This document shows, one piece after another, positions 22,870-34,570 of a DNA stretch of 64,000 nucleotides. The notes below the pieces were generated by a model. The model was not told where the DNA came from, searched no databases, and saw only the letters and a list, made by a program, of their open reading frames with translations. Source of the DNA: Planoprotostelium fungivorum (Eukaryota; Evosea; Variosea; Cavosteliida; Cavosteliaceae); contig MDYQ01000128.1 of the NCBI GenBank assembly GCA_003024175.1, positions 124,001-188,000 on the forward strand, in the 5' to 3' direction. A program made the position numbers and the translations under genes. Position 1 is the first letter of the stretch; each line of letters opens with the position of its first letter.

Positions 22870-23935
22870 ATGACGAGTGGTCAACGAATGATAGAGATGC
22901 TGGGAGAGTACAGAGTGGGGAGGACCATTGGACAGGGCAGCTCTTCGAAGGTGAAATTGGGAGTCAATATGGAGACAGGGAAGAAGGTAGCTCTGAAGGT
23001 AGGACGAGTTGAGTTCCACTCGTGATTGGTTCTGATTGACCTTAAAGATCATACCACCTGATGAAAGTAAAAAGAAACGATTGGAAAATGAGATCAATCT
23101 TCACTCACAAATCAACCACCCCAATATAGCGAAGCTCATCGAGTGTCTGGACGTGGATGATGGTTCATCCTGCATCGTTGTGGAGTACGTTCAAGGAATG
23201 GACCTCCTCGATTATTTATACACCCGACCTTTGGCCAAAATGTCGGAGAAGGAGGTGAAGAACGATCTCTGGTCCCATTACTTGTGATTCACAGATACAA
23301 CAGGCTGTCTCCATCTTCTCACAGATCGCTTCCGCCGTTCTACACCTCCACGACAATGGAGTCGTTCACAGGTGATCCTTCCTCTCATCGACAATCACCA
23401 ACTGATCCTCCTCAGAGATGTCAAGTTGGAAAACATCATGATCGACTCGAAGGGTGTCTGCAAGATCATCGACTTCGGTTTGGCGAGTTCGTGGACTCCA
23501 CTGCGTCTCCTCAAGACACCGTGTGGATCACCCAATTATGCAGCTCCAGAGCTCCTCCTTCGACAACCATACGACGGTCCAAAGACAGACGTTTGGTCTT
23601 TAGGAGTGCTTCTATACAGCTTGGTCAGTGGTAGGGTGAGACATCGAGATCACACCATCACGTCCATCTCTGAGACAATGCAGATACCGTGGGAGGGCCG
23701 ACAGACGAAAGAACAACTGAATCACGCGGTTCGTGGAGAATGGTCACCGTTAGACAATGTGTCATCCGATCTGCAAGATCTAATCAGTCTGTGTCTGGTG
23801 GTCGAACCGGACAGCCGAGCCACGATGGACGAAGTAATGGCCCACACGTGGCTGAAAAGAGCAGAAAAGGAAGAGAGAACGAAGAGGAGGCTGAGTGGAA
23901 CCATCAAAGGCATCGTGAAGAAGATAGTCACTTGA
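22870..23935 (+). CDS. Serine/threonine protein kinase, CAMK/SNF1-like
   Basis: Five exons. Gly loop GRTIGQGSSSKVKLG, ATP lysine in KKVALK, helix C NEINLHSQINHPNIAKL, and hinge CIVVEYVQGMDLLDYL. The catalytic loop is VVHRDVKLENIM, the metal site CKIIDFGLAS, and the activation segment ends TPCGSPNYAAPELL, typical of AMPK/MARK/NUAK-group kinases. The large lobe has TDVWSLGVLLYSLVSG and the end RATMDEVMAHTWLKRAEK. It should be active. A 60-bp stretch covering CKIIDFGLASSWTPLRLLK is copied, slightly changed, at 56540-56599. The start at 22870 is the first of two in-frame ATGs. Confidence 0.9.
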
Positions 23936-24224
23936 AAATAAAGGATGAGGAGAATGGGAAATAGATGATGTGTCAAGATGTTAGTGCAAGATACGAGATC
24001 ATTTGAGGAGAACGATTTCATTCAAGTGGCTCAGCCAATGACGGATGAGAAGGTGGTGCGACTGCCAATGGATCGTCCTCGTGATCGAAGCCGAAGATAA
24101 TGAGGAGGTCATCGCACATCATGTCGATGTCGATCCTGACGCCCCTTCAGATCAACACCGAAGTCACTCTCCTCGTCTCTGAACTGTGGCAACTTACATG
24201 GAGCAATGAAAGGAAAGCAAAAAG

Positions 24225-24308
24225 TCCCAACACCCGGACTCGAACCAGGAACCTATAGATTACAGTGACCGCTACAGTCTACCGCGCTACCAATTGCGCC
24301 ATGTCGGG
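24225..24308 (-). tRNA. tRNA-Tyr (anticodon GTA) with 11-nt intron, copy 2
   Basis: Matches the first copy at 17221-17304 base for base through the mature tRNA, intron and T-run. Flanking sequence differs outside about five bases on each side. The same cloverleaf and intron position apply. Confidence 0.96.
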
Positions 24309-24552
24309 TTGACGGGCGTTTTCTGAATCACTAATCGCAAACTGTATATTATCGCATAACTTCCATTGTCCTCTCTATTGATCTTTGGTAAATAAACTTG
24401 GCTGGAGAGCACAGTATATTGCAACAAGTTTTCATACTCAAAATATTGTTCCATGGTTGTTACGGATGGTTTATAAATTGATCGAAATTTAGAAGATTAT
24501 TCTCCTTTTTCGCATCGCAACATCATACATCACTCGCACCCATCAGAAACAC

Positions 24553-24969
24553 ATGTCTTCCACTACGCAACGAATCATCATCTTCACTGCCCTCTTCGGC
24601 CTCGTCTCCGCCATTTGTGAGAACACAAAGAACTGCACGATCTGCGAGCAGGAGTGCAGCAACGCCTGTGAAGGAAGGTACTCTTACAACTGTGATCAAG
24701 AAACATTCAAACAATGGAACTGCTCCTGCGATAAGATCGCTCTGGTCATAGCTTGGCTCACCATCGCTCTGTCTCTCTGTCTCTTCTTCAGCATGGGGTT
24801 ATCTTTCGCCTTGTACCTCTACAGAAGGAAGACGACCAAGTTCGACGTCCCTCCCCCACCAGCGGACCATCCCGATTCTATCAACAAGCAACAAGACATC
24901 CGCAGCTATCGGACGGACTCACAACCCGCATCTGTCGTAGGAGTCAGTCCAAAACCACAACGATTCTAG
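24553..24969 (+). CDS. Single-pass membrane protein with Cys-rich ectodomain (138 aa)
   Basis: Single exon. A signal peptide (RIIIFTALFGLVSA) is followed by a short ectodomain with nine cysteines in pairs (NCTICEQECSNACEG, YNCDQ, WNCSCDK). One transmembrane helix (ALVIAWLTIALSLCLFFSM and on) and a basic stop-transfer (YRRKTTK) lead to a Pro/Ser cytosolic tail. The Cys pattern is EGF-like in density but no family is recognised. Type I surface topology is inferred. The start ATG lies just after a region rich in CAT/CAC. Confidence 0.72.
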   Translation: MSSTTQRIIIFTALFGLVSAICENTKNCTICEQECSNACEGRYSYNCDQETFKQWNCSCDKIALVIAWLTIALSLCLFFSMGLSFALYLYRRKTTKFDVPPPPADHPDSINKQQDIRSYRTDSQPASVVGVSPKPQRF

Positions 24970-25157
24970 ATAAATCAACCGATGACTTTGATTCGTTCCA
25001 TCATCTGATCCATTTGTCTCTCGTTCTCTGTTCAGGATTCCATCTATCAGAACATCACACTCGAACGACAGGAGCATATCTCAGCCGTTAAGGAGGACCC
25101 TATCTCGTTGTTTTTTTAACTATTTAAAGTTCATCCTGTCCGCGGCAAACTCGAACC

Positions 25158-27169
25158 ATGCTGCCCGACGATGTTGTCTTAAATATCTTACGCATCCTCT
25201 TCTCACCTCTGTCTTCACCACTCGCCGATCGAGGCTTAGACATTTATCAGAGGGCAGCCCTGCGCGATTGGCATTCAACACAACTGGTTTGTCACCAGTG
25301 GAAGGAATTATCATGGTCGCTATTAGATCCCAACATGTGGAACGGTTGGCCATTGGGTCGATGCATCAATGGACAATCAGCAATCAAGCTGCTGTCCGAT
25401 CGGAGGACCGATCCAACTTTGAATCAGTCTAGGGCTCTCATCACTGCCGCTAAACAGAATCATACGAAGGTGATCATGGCATTCTTAGAAGATGGTCGCT
25501 GCGATCCTCGACAGGAAGAAAGCATCACTTTCCATCTGGCCATACAGAACGACCAGATCGAGGTGAAGTCCACGTGTACATCGATGGCTGACGTTGATTC
25601 ATCAGATCGTGGAGAAACTGTTGAGCGACGATCGAGTCGATCCTTCAGAGGGAGAAGGAGGTGCTCTCCTTCTAGCTATTCGAGACAATCGACCAGACAT
25701 CGTTCGACTGTTACTCAGACACCCCAAGGTGAGAACATCCAACTCTTCTCATCTTCTCCCATATCTTACGTGATGCATCATCACGATGAGATCATCAAAG
25801 ACGATCGTCATTGTATGACATGAAACAGGTGGATCCTTCCATCAACGATCAAGCCGCTTTTCTCTTCGCCGTCGAACAAGGTCTTTGGCATTGGGAAGCG
25901 AGAATCGATCTACCCCAAGAGGCCACGATAGCCGAAGCCGCTTTCGCCAGCATGATCGGTGAGATCATCTTCCATCGCATCCATCTCATGTGATGACGTC
26001 ACACTACGTCATCATCCATCTACAACCGACCAATTACTTCCAGCCGCTCTGGTCGGTGACCCAAGGGTGGACCCTTCTGCAGGACGCAACCTCGCATTCC
26101 GTCACGCAGTGACCATGAGATCTCTAGAGGCCATGGAGCTGTTGCTCCACGACGATAGGGTAGATCCTTCCATAGATGATAATGCGGCTGTCTTGGAGGC
26201 GGTGCAGAGGGGAGATCCAGAGATGCTGGAGCTGCTGATGAGCACGGGGAGGGTCGACCCTTCGGTTCACGAGAACGTGGCCATTCAAAATGCACTGCTA
26301 TCGGATGGAAGGCAGACCGGGTGGAAAGAGGTGAGAGGAAGAAGAGGATGGGACTGAGAGGAAAAGGTGGTGAATCTGCTGTTGATGGACGAGAGAGTGA
26401 AGGTACCACCGGCGAGGATGGAGCTGTTCATGGGGGCAGTAGAAAAGGGTGTCTATAGGGTGATTTATCTGCATTCATCATCCATTGACCATCACTCATC
26501 ATCGTGATCTTCATGATGATCATCGTCACACATTCATCTACAATTTGATCTGAAGAACCACTCTAGGTCGTCAAAGAGATGTTAGACGGAGGTCAATTGA
26601 ATCTCCAGGCGCCCAACACTTGGGCACACCTTCAGGCCAAGCGAGAGAGCTTCGTCACGCCCACCTTCTTAGATGCCGCCCTGGAGGCAGCCATATGTGG
26701 AAACCATGAAGACGTCTTCACCCTGTTATCCAGTCATCCGTCCGCCGATCCATCAAAGAACTACAACTCTCTCCTCCTCCTCTCCATCGAGAGAGGAACT
26801 CACAAGATCACCAAGATGATATTAGAAGACGACAGGGTCGATCCCTCAGTAGATAAGAACAAGGTGAACGCGATGATGCGTCTTGTGAAGAGTGACGGAT
26901 GATAGGCCATCATCAAGGCGGCATCGAAGGGGCAGACAGGAGTCGTCGAGGTTCTCATGAGAGACGAGAGAGTGAATCCAGGGGACCAACAGAACAAGGC
27001 AGTGAATCGGGCGGTATTCGGAGGACACTTGGACACGGTTAAACTGCTCCTCTACGATAAGAGAGTGACTTTGGACTTGTCGCAGGTCAAGGGAGTGGAT
27101 CAGGCAGAGATGAGGAAGATGATGCGGTCGTATCGGATGTCGAGGAGGGAGAGCTGCACTGTGTCTTGA
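25158..27169 (+). CDS. F-box-like protein with tandem 'RVDPS' ankyrin-type repeats
   Basis: N-terminal F-box-like segment: MLPDDVVLNILRILFSPLSS then STQLVCHQWKELSW. After it, introns are removed in phase to give about ten repeats of roughly 32 residues. Each has a helix pair and a turn of the form DDRVDPSxxxNxAV, e.g. LLSDDRVDPSEG, LVGDPRVDPSAGRNLAF, HDDRVDPSIDDNAAVL, TGRVDPSVHENVAIQ and LEDDRVDPSVDKNK. These resemble degenerate ankyrin repeats that expand in some protists. An SCF ubiquitin-ligase substrate receptor is a reasonable guess. The intron at 25959-26043 contains the inverted TCTACAACC element. A second family member lies at 52562-53470 and a broken piece at 46489-46715. Confidence 0.82.
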
Positions 27170-27539
27170 TTATTTATTGGTGAACATCCGACAGTAAAAG
27201 TGATGAGATGTTGATTCGGTTCTTCTCCAATTGAGGCATCTGTCTCACTGCGAGAACTCTTCAAGCTAGACGATTACCTCTCTTCGCACATGCAATACAG
27301 AGACGACACATTCTTATATCAGACCTGTTTGTGAAGAGAAGAACAAATGATAGGAGAGCAACATGATGGCGTGTTGATTGCCCAAAAATCCAGATTATTT
27401 GCATTTTTCTTCCTTTCTCATTTACGGTTCACCGAAGGCCCAATTTGGTTAGGTGAACCGATGAGGCCAAGAGGGCCAGCAAAAACACTCTCTCACAAAC
27501 ACTCCTTCGAACAAACATCCAACAACAGAATCAGACAAG
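27170..27539. other. Intergenic region / promoter of the E2-fusion gene
   Basis: No exon or RNA could be supported. A GGCCCAATTTGG and a GAGGCCAAGAGGGCC stretch near 27438-27480 are GC-richer than the surroundings and could be promoter elements. Confidence 0.4.
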
Positions 27540-30500
27540 ATGGCTACACGTGCTGTTTTACGCTTGTTGAAGGATGCGAAGGAGCTGTCCGAGAATCCCA
27601 TTCCTAACACTTCCGCCACTCCCTTGGACGAGGACGTGCTAGTATGGCACGCAAACGGTGAGTTGATGTCTCCAAGGTTATACCATCTGATCCGATCGCT
27701 AGTCACCGCGAAGGATGGAGAATTCAAGGGAACGACCTTTCACCTTCACCTACATTTTACGGAGGAGTATCCTTCTGTTCCTCCAAAGGTCGACCTCTGC
27801 ACACCTCTACCACACCCCAACATCTTTCCCAATCAACATGGATGCAGCAACTACATCTGTCTCGACGTCTTGGAGGGAGGAGATTTTGCCTCGATAGAGC
27901 TGAAGGATAGACCCTACACCGGGTGGTCTTCCAGGTGATCATCCTCCCACATCTTCACCATCTCATTTCGAATCAGCTACACAGTCTCTTCTCTTCTGAT
28001 TCAGATCTCTTCTTTCCTCCTGGATGACAAGCTCTCTTTTGCTATCAGCAAAGTCACACCCACTCGCGCCATCTTCCTGGCCAACGACTTCAAGTGCAAG
28101 ACTTGCCCCCACACTGGCCTCAAGCCTTTTCCACCGACGCAGAACAAGGCCGCATCGAAGCCGATTCACGTCATCTCCCTCCCACAGATGATCACAGCCA
28201 ACAAGATCGTCAAGTTGGTGAAGCCTCCCGCCCCGGTACCAAAGACAGCCGCAACGGTGCAGCCTCAGAAGAAGACGCTGTCTGCGGTGGTGAAGAAGGT
28301 GGTGGAACCGGTGGTACAGAAGCAGCCAGAGTGGGAGACGGTCACTTACAAGAAGAACCAGAAGTCCATCTCCTTCGGCACGAAGAAGGCTCGACCATCA
28401 CCAATCAAAGTTGCAGTGGTATCGAATCAGCCTACCGCAGCCTCACAGTCTACCATCGTTCCCCAACGGTCTCTGACCATGGCTGAGGTGAGAGATAATC
28501 ATGTCGATTGTCACCGTACTCATCAAAGTAGAAACTATTGGCCATACAGAAAGCTGAGATCTTGAAGAGCCAGCACGACACGGCACAGGCACGCCAGGCC
28601 GCTCACGCGGCACTCTTAGCACAACACCAGCAGAATTTTCAGAGTTTGTCTGCGTCTCAGCAGAAGAGGAAGCAGAAGCAGAGGCAACTGAAGAAGCAGA
28701 AGAAGAGCAAGGCCACACAGATCCAGGAGCAACAGAAGCCAGTCGAAACAACGTCGACGACCGTGGTGGCTAACACTGAGGCCAAACAACTTGTCGACGA
28801 ATCGGAAGAGCAAGACGGTTTCGAAGAGGTGAAGAAGACCAAGAAGGAAGTAGTAGTGGAGCATCAGTGGGCCTCCAAGCGACACGCCGTGTCCGCTGTC
28901 ACTTACGACCCTTCCGTCATTCCCAGTGGTTCCAAGGGCAACCTGAACGTCCTCCCCTACCAGATGATCATCACCATCTTGGAGCTGCTCCCCGTGTCTT
29001 CCGTCAATGCCATGTCACTCACCTGTCGTTCTCTCCACCAGATCTGTCAGGATGGTGTGTTGTGGCAGGCTTTATTCAAGAGGAACCACCCCCACTCTCA
29101 GCTCAGCCCGCAAAACATGAAGGACTGGAAGAGACTCTTTGCATTGGAGGTCGATCAAGTCGTAGCCTCTCTCGTGTGCTTCCACACGAAAGTCAATTTC
29201 TTAGAAGACGTCCTCGGTCTACCCATCACCTTTACCGTCAACCCCAGGACCCAACAGATCGACTATGTATACAGCTCCATGGACATCCTATCTCGTCAAG
29301 CCTTCTACGAGGATAAAGTGAGCGTCATGCATTCACCGATACATAACTGATGATGTAAGGTGCGAAAGACTGTGTGGAAAGAAAAATTCACGCATTTCTT
29401 GCCCATCTACATCGATGAAGATCACTTCAGAAGAGGGCTACCCATCATCAAGAAGACCATGTCAGACATGTGCGGTGGTGGTGGATTCGATCCTGCGATG
29501 GTTCTGTACATCCTACCCAAGCTGATGAACACCATGATCGTTCTGTTGATGGACAAGGGTGTGTACGCTTCTCAGAAGGCCCTCGATGGTTACTGGATGA
29601 TCCATCGTCTCTTCATCGCCATGGTACAAGAGCACCCACAGCTGAAGCCTTCCATCGATAAGAGGGTGAGACATTCAAACATCACATCATAATCTGAAGA
29701 TGAAACAGTTGAGAGATTTCGCGGGTAAGGAGGAGTGCAGAGTGAAATCAGAGATGCCCTCTCTGGGTGACTTCCTTCCGCTCCTGTCCGTGTCAGACAG
29801 TGTGAAGTGGAGGGACCTCTGCTGGGTGTATCTCAACGAAGTCTTCGACCGTAACGTCCTCTGGATCGGTAAAGAAGATGCCACGCTCGTCACGGGACCC
29901 CTCGACGGCCCTCCGGTCGATCAAAACCGACTGAAGAAGACCTTCGAGGCCGTCAGGGTAAGACATCGACGATCATTTGCCCTTCTCTTTACTCATATAC
30001 CTTCAGGTCAGCCTGCGTCTCACTCTCTTCCACGTTCACTTTCTGAGAATGAAAGGAGAGAAGAACATGGACACGATCGCATCGGAGTACGATCTGTTCT
30101 ACGGGCGTCCCAGCCACACCGCCAGGATCACCTTTCAGAAGGCCGTGGCTGCCATCATCGATTGTCCGGGCTGGGAGAAGTACTTCCCTCTATTAGGTCT
30201 CGTGTGTCCTCCCCCGGGCAAGCTGACCTCCTGGCTTCGTTCATCGGTGAAGAATTCTCTGAAGAAGGGGTACCACACGGCTAGAACCAACTTTGGTGCC
30301 ATACAGAAATCTGGAGTCTCTTCCATACTCAAGAAGGGAGAGACGTACAAGACTTCGAGTCAGCTGAAGAAGGTCAAGATGGAAGAGAGCTGGGGATGGA
30401 CCGGTAGCACGAGATTTTTGGATGCTTCTTGTCTCGCTTACTCTGGTGGAAAGAGGATCGGCCTAGTCGATTACTCTCACACAAGTGACTTGAGCGGCTC

Positions 30501-30909
30501 CATCATTCACTCTGGAGATGTAATGGACCATCAGAAGAACGAAGGAAAGCACACTATCAACGTCTATCTCGGCAAGTTACCAAAGGAGGTGGACAGTCTG
30601 TGGTTCACTATGACGGCCTACACCGGTGACCTCAACGACATCAAGCAGCCTTTCGTTCGATTTACCGACGAAGAATCGGACGAGGAGTTGTGCAGGTGAG
30701 AAGAGGATAAAGAGGATGGTTCTCATTCGATCAGATACAATCTGGAGAGTCAGAAGACTGGAAGTAATACAGCCATCACCATGTGCTCGATGACACGAAT
30801 TGGTGGCGAACAGTGGTCGGTCAAGGCTATCGGGCACATTGGTATGGGTAAGGTACCTATCTATGGTCCCATAGAGAAGGATATTGCAGAGTTGATGAAG
30901 AAAAAGTGA
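27540..30909 (+). CDS. E2 ubiquitin-conjugating enzyme - F-box - TerD-like fusion protein
   Basis: Seven exons with all joints in phase (introns 27935-27976, 28488-28549, 29318-29359, 29666-29708, 29958-30006, 30696-30734) give about 1,020 residues. Residues about 1-175 are a UBC fold: LHLHFTEEYPSVPPKV, HPNIFPNQHG, active-site Cys in NYICLDVLEGG, and the YTVSSLLIQISSFLLDD helix. A CKTCPHTG motif follows. After a Gln/Lys coiled coil comes an F-box at about 425-475 (LPYQMIITILELLPVSSVNA, SLTCRSLHQICQDG). A long globular part follows, then a TerD-like domain at about 865-965: DASCLAYSGGKRIGLVDY, GSIIHSGDV, INVYLGKLPKEVDSLWF and PFVRFTDEES. The last exon ends EKDIAELMKKK. The HPN and Cys are kept, so the E2 is probably active. 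Joining E2 and F-box on one chain with a stress-type domain is unusual. Confidence 0.86.
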
Positions 30910-31108
30910 GGACGCGGTTCTCACGCTGATAAATGATCGACACCACTCATCTATTGCGTCTGTCGTCGCTGTCTTGCGTATGTCACACGACTTCCTCATC
31001 TGTTTACCAGAAACGCGGTGATATTTGTATATGTTCCCTCACACCCAACTGTGCAGACAGCAACAGATATTCCAAAGAGAGAGGAGGCACCCAGGATAGC
31101 TCGATTTA

Positions 31109-34100
31109 TTATAAAGCGATTGATTGGTGACCGTATCCCTCTTGATGATCGGTTGCGCTCTGAACGGCTTGCTCTACGGTATTGTGATAGAAGAGACTCT
31201 CTTCAGGTGCTGCCCCGATGATGACTGCGGATCGAATCAGACAGTCTTCTGATGATGATGGTGACTCACGTGATCCTTCACTGTCCATGGAATTGAGGAT
31301 GGTTCCTCTACCAAATCTACTGGAGTTGGAGCTGGTGCTCCACCGTGATGAAGATTCTCCGAAGCGTGCAAGCGATAACTTCCTCCGGATATCATCCTGA
31401 AGATAATCCATCAGTCTTCAACAACACGACCCAATCGTTCACCCTGACTGCAACCAAGTGTATCTCCATGAAATATCCGTGACTCTTCCACCTTCCCTCT
31501 CCCTTCAATTGCTCGACCACTTCGAACAACTCGTCGAAGTCAATATCGTTCTACATCCCGCCAACCCACCGACATGAGACCCGAAGCATCGACTACGGTG
31601 ACGGCCGACATGTCTAAGACGAGAGAGCGTAGTGGAGGTAGATCCTCCACGACGGACATCACTCTGTGGTGTCGCGTTCTCACCGTAGAAGCTCTGAGTG
31701 TGGGATCTTCTGACCAATTGTCTGCCGTGGTGTTGACGTGGACGGAGCACCATTTGTAGATCTGAATGGTTAGATCAGCAGGGTTCGAAGATAGAGGTGA
31801 TGAAAGAGTACGCATGGATGATGAGACGATCACCTCGTTCATGATGCAGTTTTGAACGTGCTCGCGGGCTGGGAATACTAGAGGTCCTTCTATACGAAGA
31901 ACGATGATGCCGGCCGGCCACCTTCTCCCGTCAGTCTCGCCAGAACTTTCGCGTGATACTCACGTCATACCCTTATCGTTGATCGAAGATTGTACGCACA
32001 CGTGGGGGATGTTCTCCAATTGCCTGATGTGAATGACTTTTGGCCTGGCGATCTGGTAGAATAACACCGATATCGATATCGCAGCCGCTGATAAGATTCC
32101 AATCTATTGTGATTCAACAGAGTGATATCGATGGGGGAGAGGTCACCTCTACTCCCACGAAGAACGTGACTAAGAGGGCAGTCGTCGATGCAACCAAGTC
32201 AAAGACTACGTGATGTGAGTCGTGATCGTGTTTCGATACATGTTGAAAATCTCACAAGAGACTCTCCATAGGTTGATCGTCACTTCGTGCGTGATGACCA
32301 AGTTGATCACCGCGCCGATGATGATGGCCGCCAATGTGGCTGATGTCATCAGCTCACGAAAGGGAGTATGTATCACCTTGTGGTATGAAATGAAAGAGAG
32401 GAGTTAAGAATAACAACGCGGCGATCACGATGAGGCCGGAAAATATTCCGGTCAACGGTGAGTTGACTCCGGCTTGCGACTGTATGGCGGACCTGTCACT
32501 GTTACGTACGTACGTACGGTCACGTGATCACCTGGAGAATCCGCCTGTCATGGGTGTGGCACCAAATATAGAACCGATCATATTGACGAAACCGAGGGCG
32601 AATAATTCTTGGTCAGTAGAGATCCGATAGCCTCCCTTACGAGCTAAATTTAGATGAGTAGGTGTTGAGACGTCATGTGGACTATCTCACCGAGGGCACG
32701 AGCGATGGCGATGTGCTCCAGAACGGTAGCCAGTAGTAACACGATCAGATCGGAAGAATCATCGAAAATTCTCTTGAAGGCTACGGTGGGATTCGTTGGT
32801 GGTTTTAATCCTGTCTGTGATTACTTTCAAGCTCAACTGATGAAGATTCTATTGTGTGATGATACACTCAATATATACGAATTGAATGTGAGAAGAATAT
32901 GTCGTGGATTGATGTGATGAGATCTCCACCTTCAGGTACGACACCGAGGACAGCGATGGGATAAGAAGATTGATGTCTGCATATCAGATAAGATACCAAT
33001 GTCGATACGGACAGTACGACGGCAAACTTGCAATTACACAGCAACTGTGACTCGGTCATCATCATCACCATCAACGACATGATCGTGATCGACCATCACC
33101 TTGACCCAGACTCGATCTCTGTACTTTCTCTTGAGGTATTCCACCGCAGACAAGAGGAACAGAGAGACGATGCCGAAGCCAAAGTCCGCCCAATTGATCT
33201 CTCTCGAATGTTCTGCGAGGCCTTGGAAGATGGAAATCGTGGACTGACGGCTGCTGACCGCATGGATCCCAAGAAATTCGGGTAGCTGAGAAGACAATGA
33301 GTCATCGGTGATGGTGTTTCTGTGAGATGATGTTCTCGATCATCTGATCGTGTGGATGATGAGGGGACAACTTCTCACTTGGGTGACAGCGATACCTAGA
33401 GAGGCTCCGAGGGTATAGCCAGATAGAACTGGTGCCGACATGAAGTCCAAGATGATGCCTGATTGAAGGTGAGCGGAGTGTGTGGAGAGAGGGCTGACCT
33501 AATCTGAAGATGCCCGCTGCGAGTAAGAACATGCCAGAGATGAATGCTGTAGATGTGGCGATCTGTGATGATCAATGGGCAGCATGCCGCGAGACATCAC
33601 GTACGACAGCTGGGCTGAGGCCATCGATGCTATTCAACTGAGTGACGATATTTCCAGTTAAATAACAGACCACTGCTGTTGGTCCCAGACTGACATCGCG
33701 TGATGTACCGACCAACACGTAAAGAAGGCAAGCCAAATAGGCACTATCTCACGTCAACTGTAGGTCCCTTCAATAAATCGCACACCTGTATAGACCAAAC
33801 TCGACGGGCACATTAGCCAACTAAAATCACTCAGGTGAATGAACGATATCAGATTGGATCCTCACTTTTGCATAAGCCAGGCCTTGTGGAACGATCATGA
33901 CACCGACTGTAATACCCGCAATGAGATCNTATCTCACGTCAACTGTAGGTCCCTTCAATAAATCGCACACCTGTATAGACCAAACTCGACGGGCACATTG
34001 GCCAACTAAAATCACTCAGGTGAACGATATCAGATCGGATCCTCACTTTTGCATAAGCCAGGCCTTGTGGAACGATCATGACACCGACTGTAATACCCGC

Positions 34101-34110
34101 AATGAGATCG
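31109..34110 (-). CDS. SulP-family anion (sulfate) transporter with STAS domain, interrupted by an assembly gap
   Basis: Membrane part: LIAGITVGVMIVPQGLAYAK, VPVEFGLYSAYLACLLY, LGPTAVVCYLTGNIV, FMSAPVLSGYTLGASLGI, LGFVNMIGSIFGATPMTGG and FSRSAIQSQAGV. The soluble C-terminus has a STAS domain with LRSLVLDMSAVTVVDASG. Together these are the SLC26/SulP architecture for sulfate or other anions. A Ser-rich tail follows (NSMDSEGSRESPSSSED) and the frame closes at 31109. The 5' end is unresolved: an N at 33929 separates two near-identical 180-bp copies of the same exon region, and the start codon could not be joined in frame. The exon list between 31900 and 33700 was read by motif only. Confidence 0.78.
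33745..34109. repeat. Direct duplication flanking an N (probable assembly artefact)
   Basis: 33745-33928 and 33930-34109 are the same sequence apart from two single-base changes and one 4-bp insertion, separated by the single N at 33929. This looks like two alleles of one locus placed end to end across a gap. Confidence 0.85.
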
Positions 34111-34570
34111 CCCAATAGCCAGCGAGGTTGGTAGCGGCGTCCCCACTTGAATTGTCAGTCATTTTTGAGAGAGAAGGATCACTTTGAGTATCGGAAATGT
34201 GTTCAGGACATGTGTTGGAATCGAAGAGGGTAGATTGTGAAGACATGATGTGGTGTAATTGAATGCATGTTGAAGGACTCGTTTGGTGTCTGTATTTTCG
34301 TAGAATCGAGGTCCAGATCGAAAGAGGAAGGGCTCCTCTTCGGCCTGCATCTTGCGATGATGGGAGTGTGTCAAATAATTGGGCTTGGACGCAAACACCG
34401 AGAATATTCCACATCATGAACAGAGATGAATTGCACTTAAAGAAGAAATATATATCCATCTGTGTCTGACTATCCTCTGAGAGCCTTGAATGGCACCATC
34501 CATCCTCCGCATAATAAAAGATATCGTGGGTAGCGTTTCATCAGATAGAAAGAACGACATAGATTTATCT

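Noticed and set aside
26470-26566. A further introner copy (CATCTACAATTTG) in the F-box gene intron
   Set aside because: Only seven bases of the octamer match and the flanks differ, so it was left out of the count of 21.
28616-28885. Leu-rich minus-strand frame resembling a membrane protein
   Set aside because: It is the antisense of the Gln/Lys coiled coil of the E2 fusion gene.
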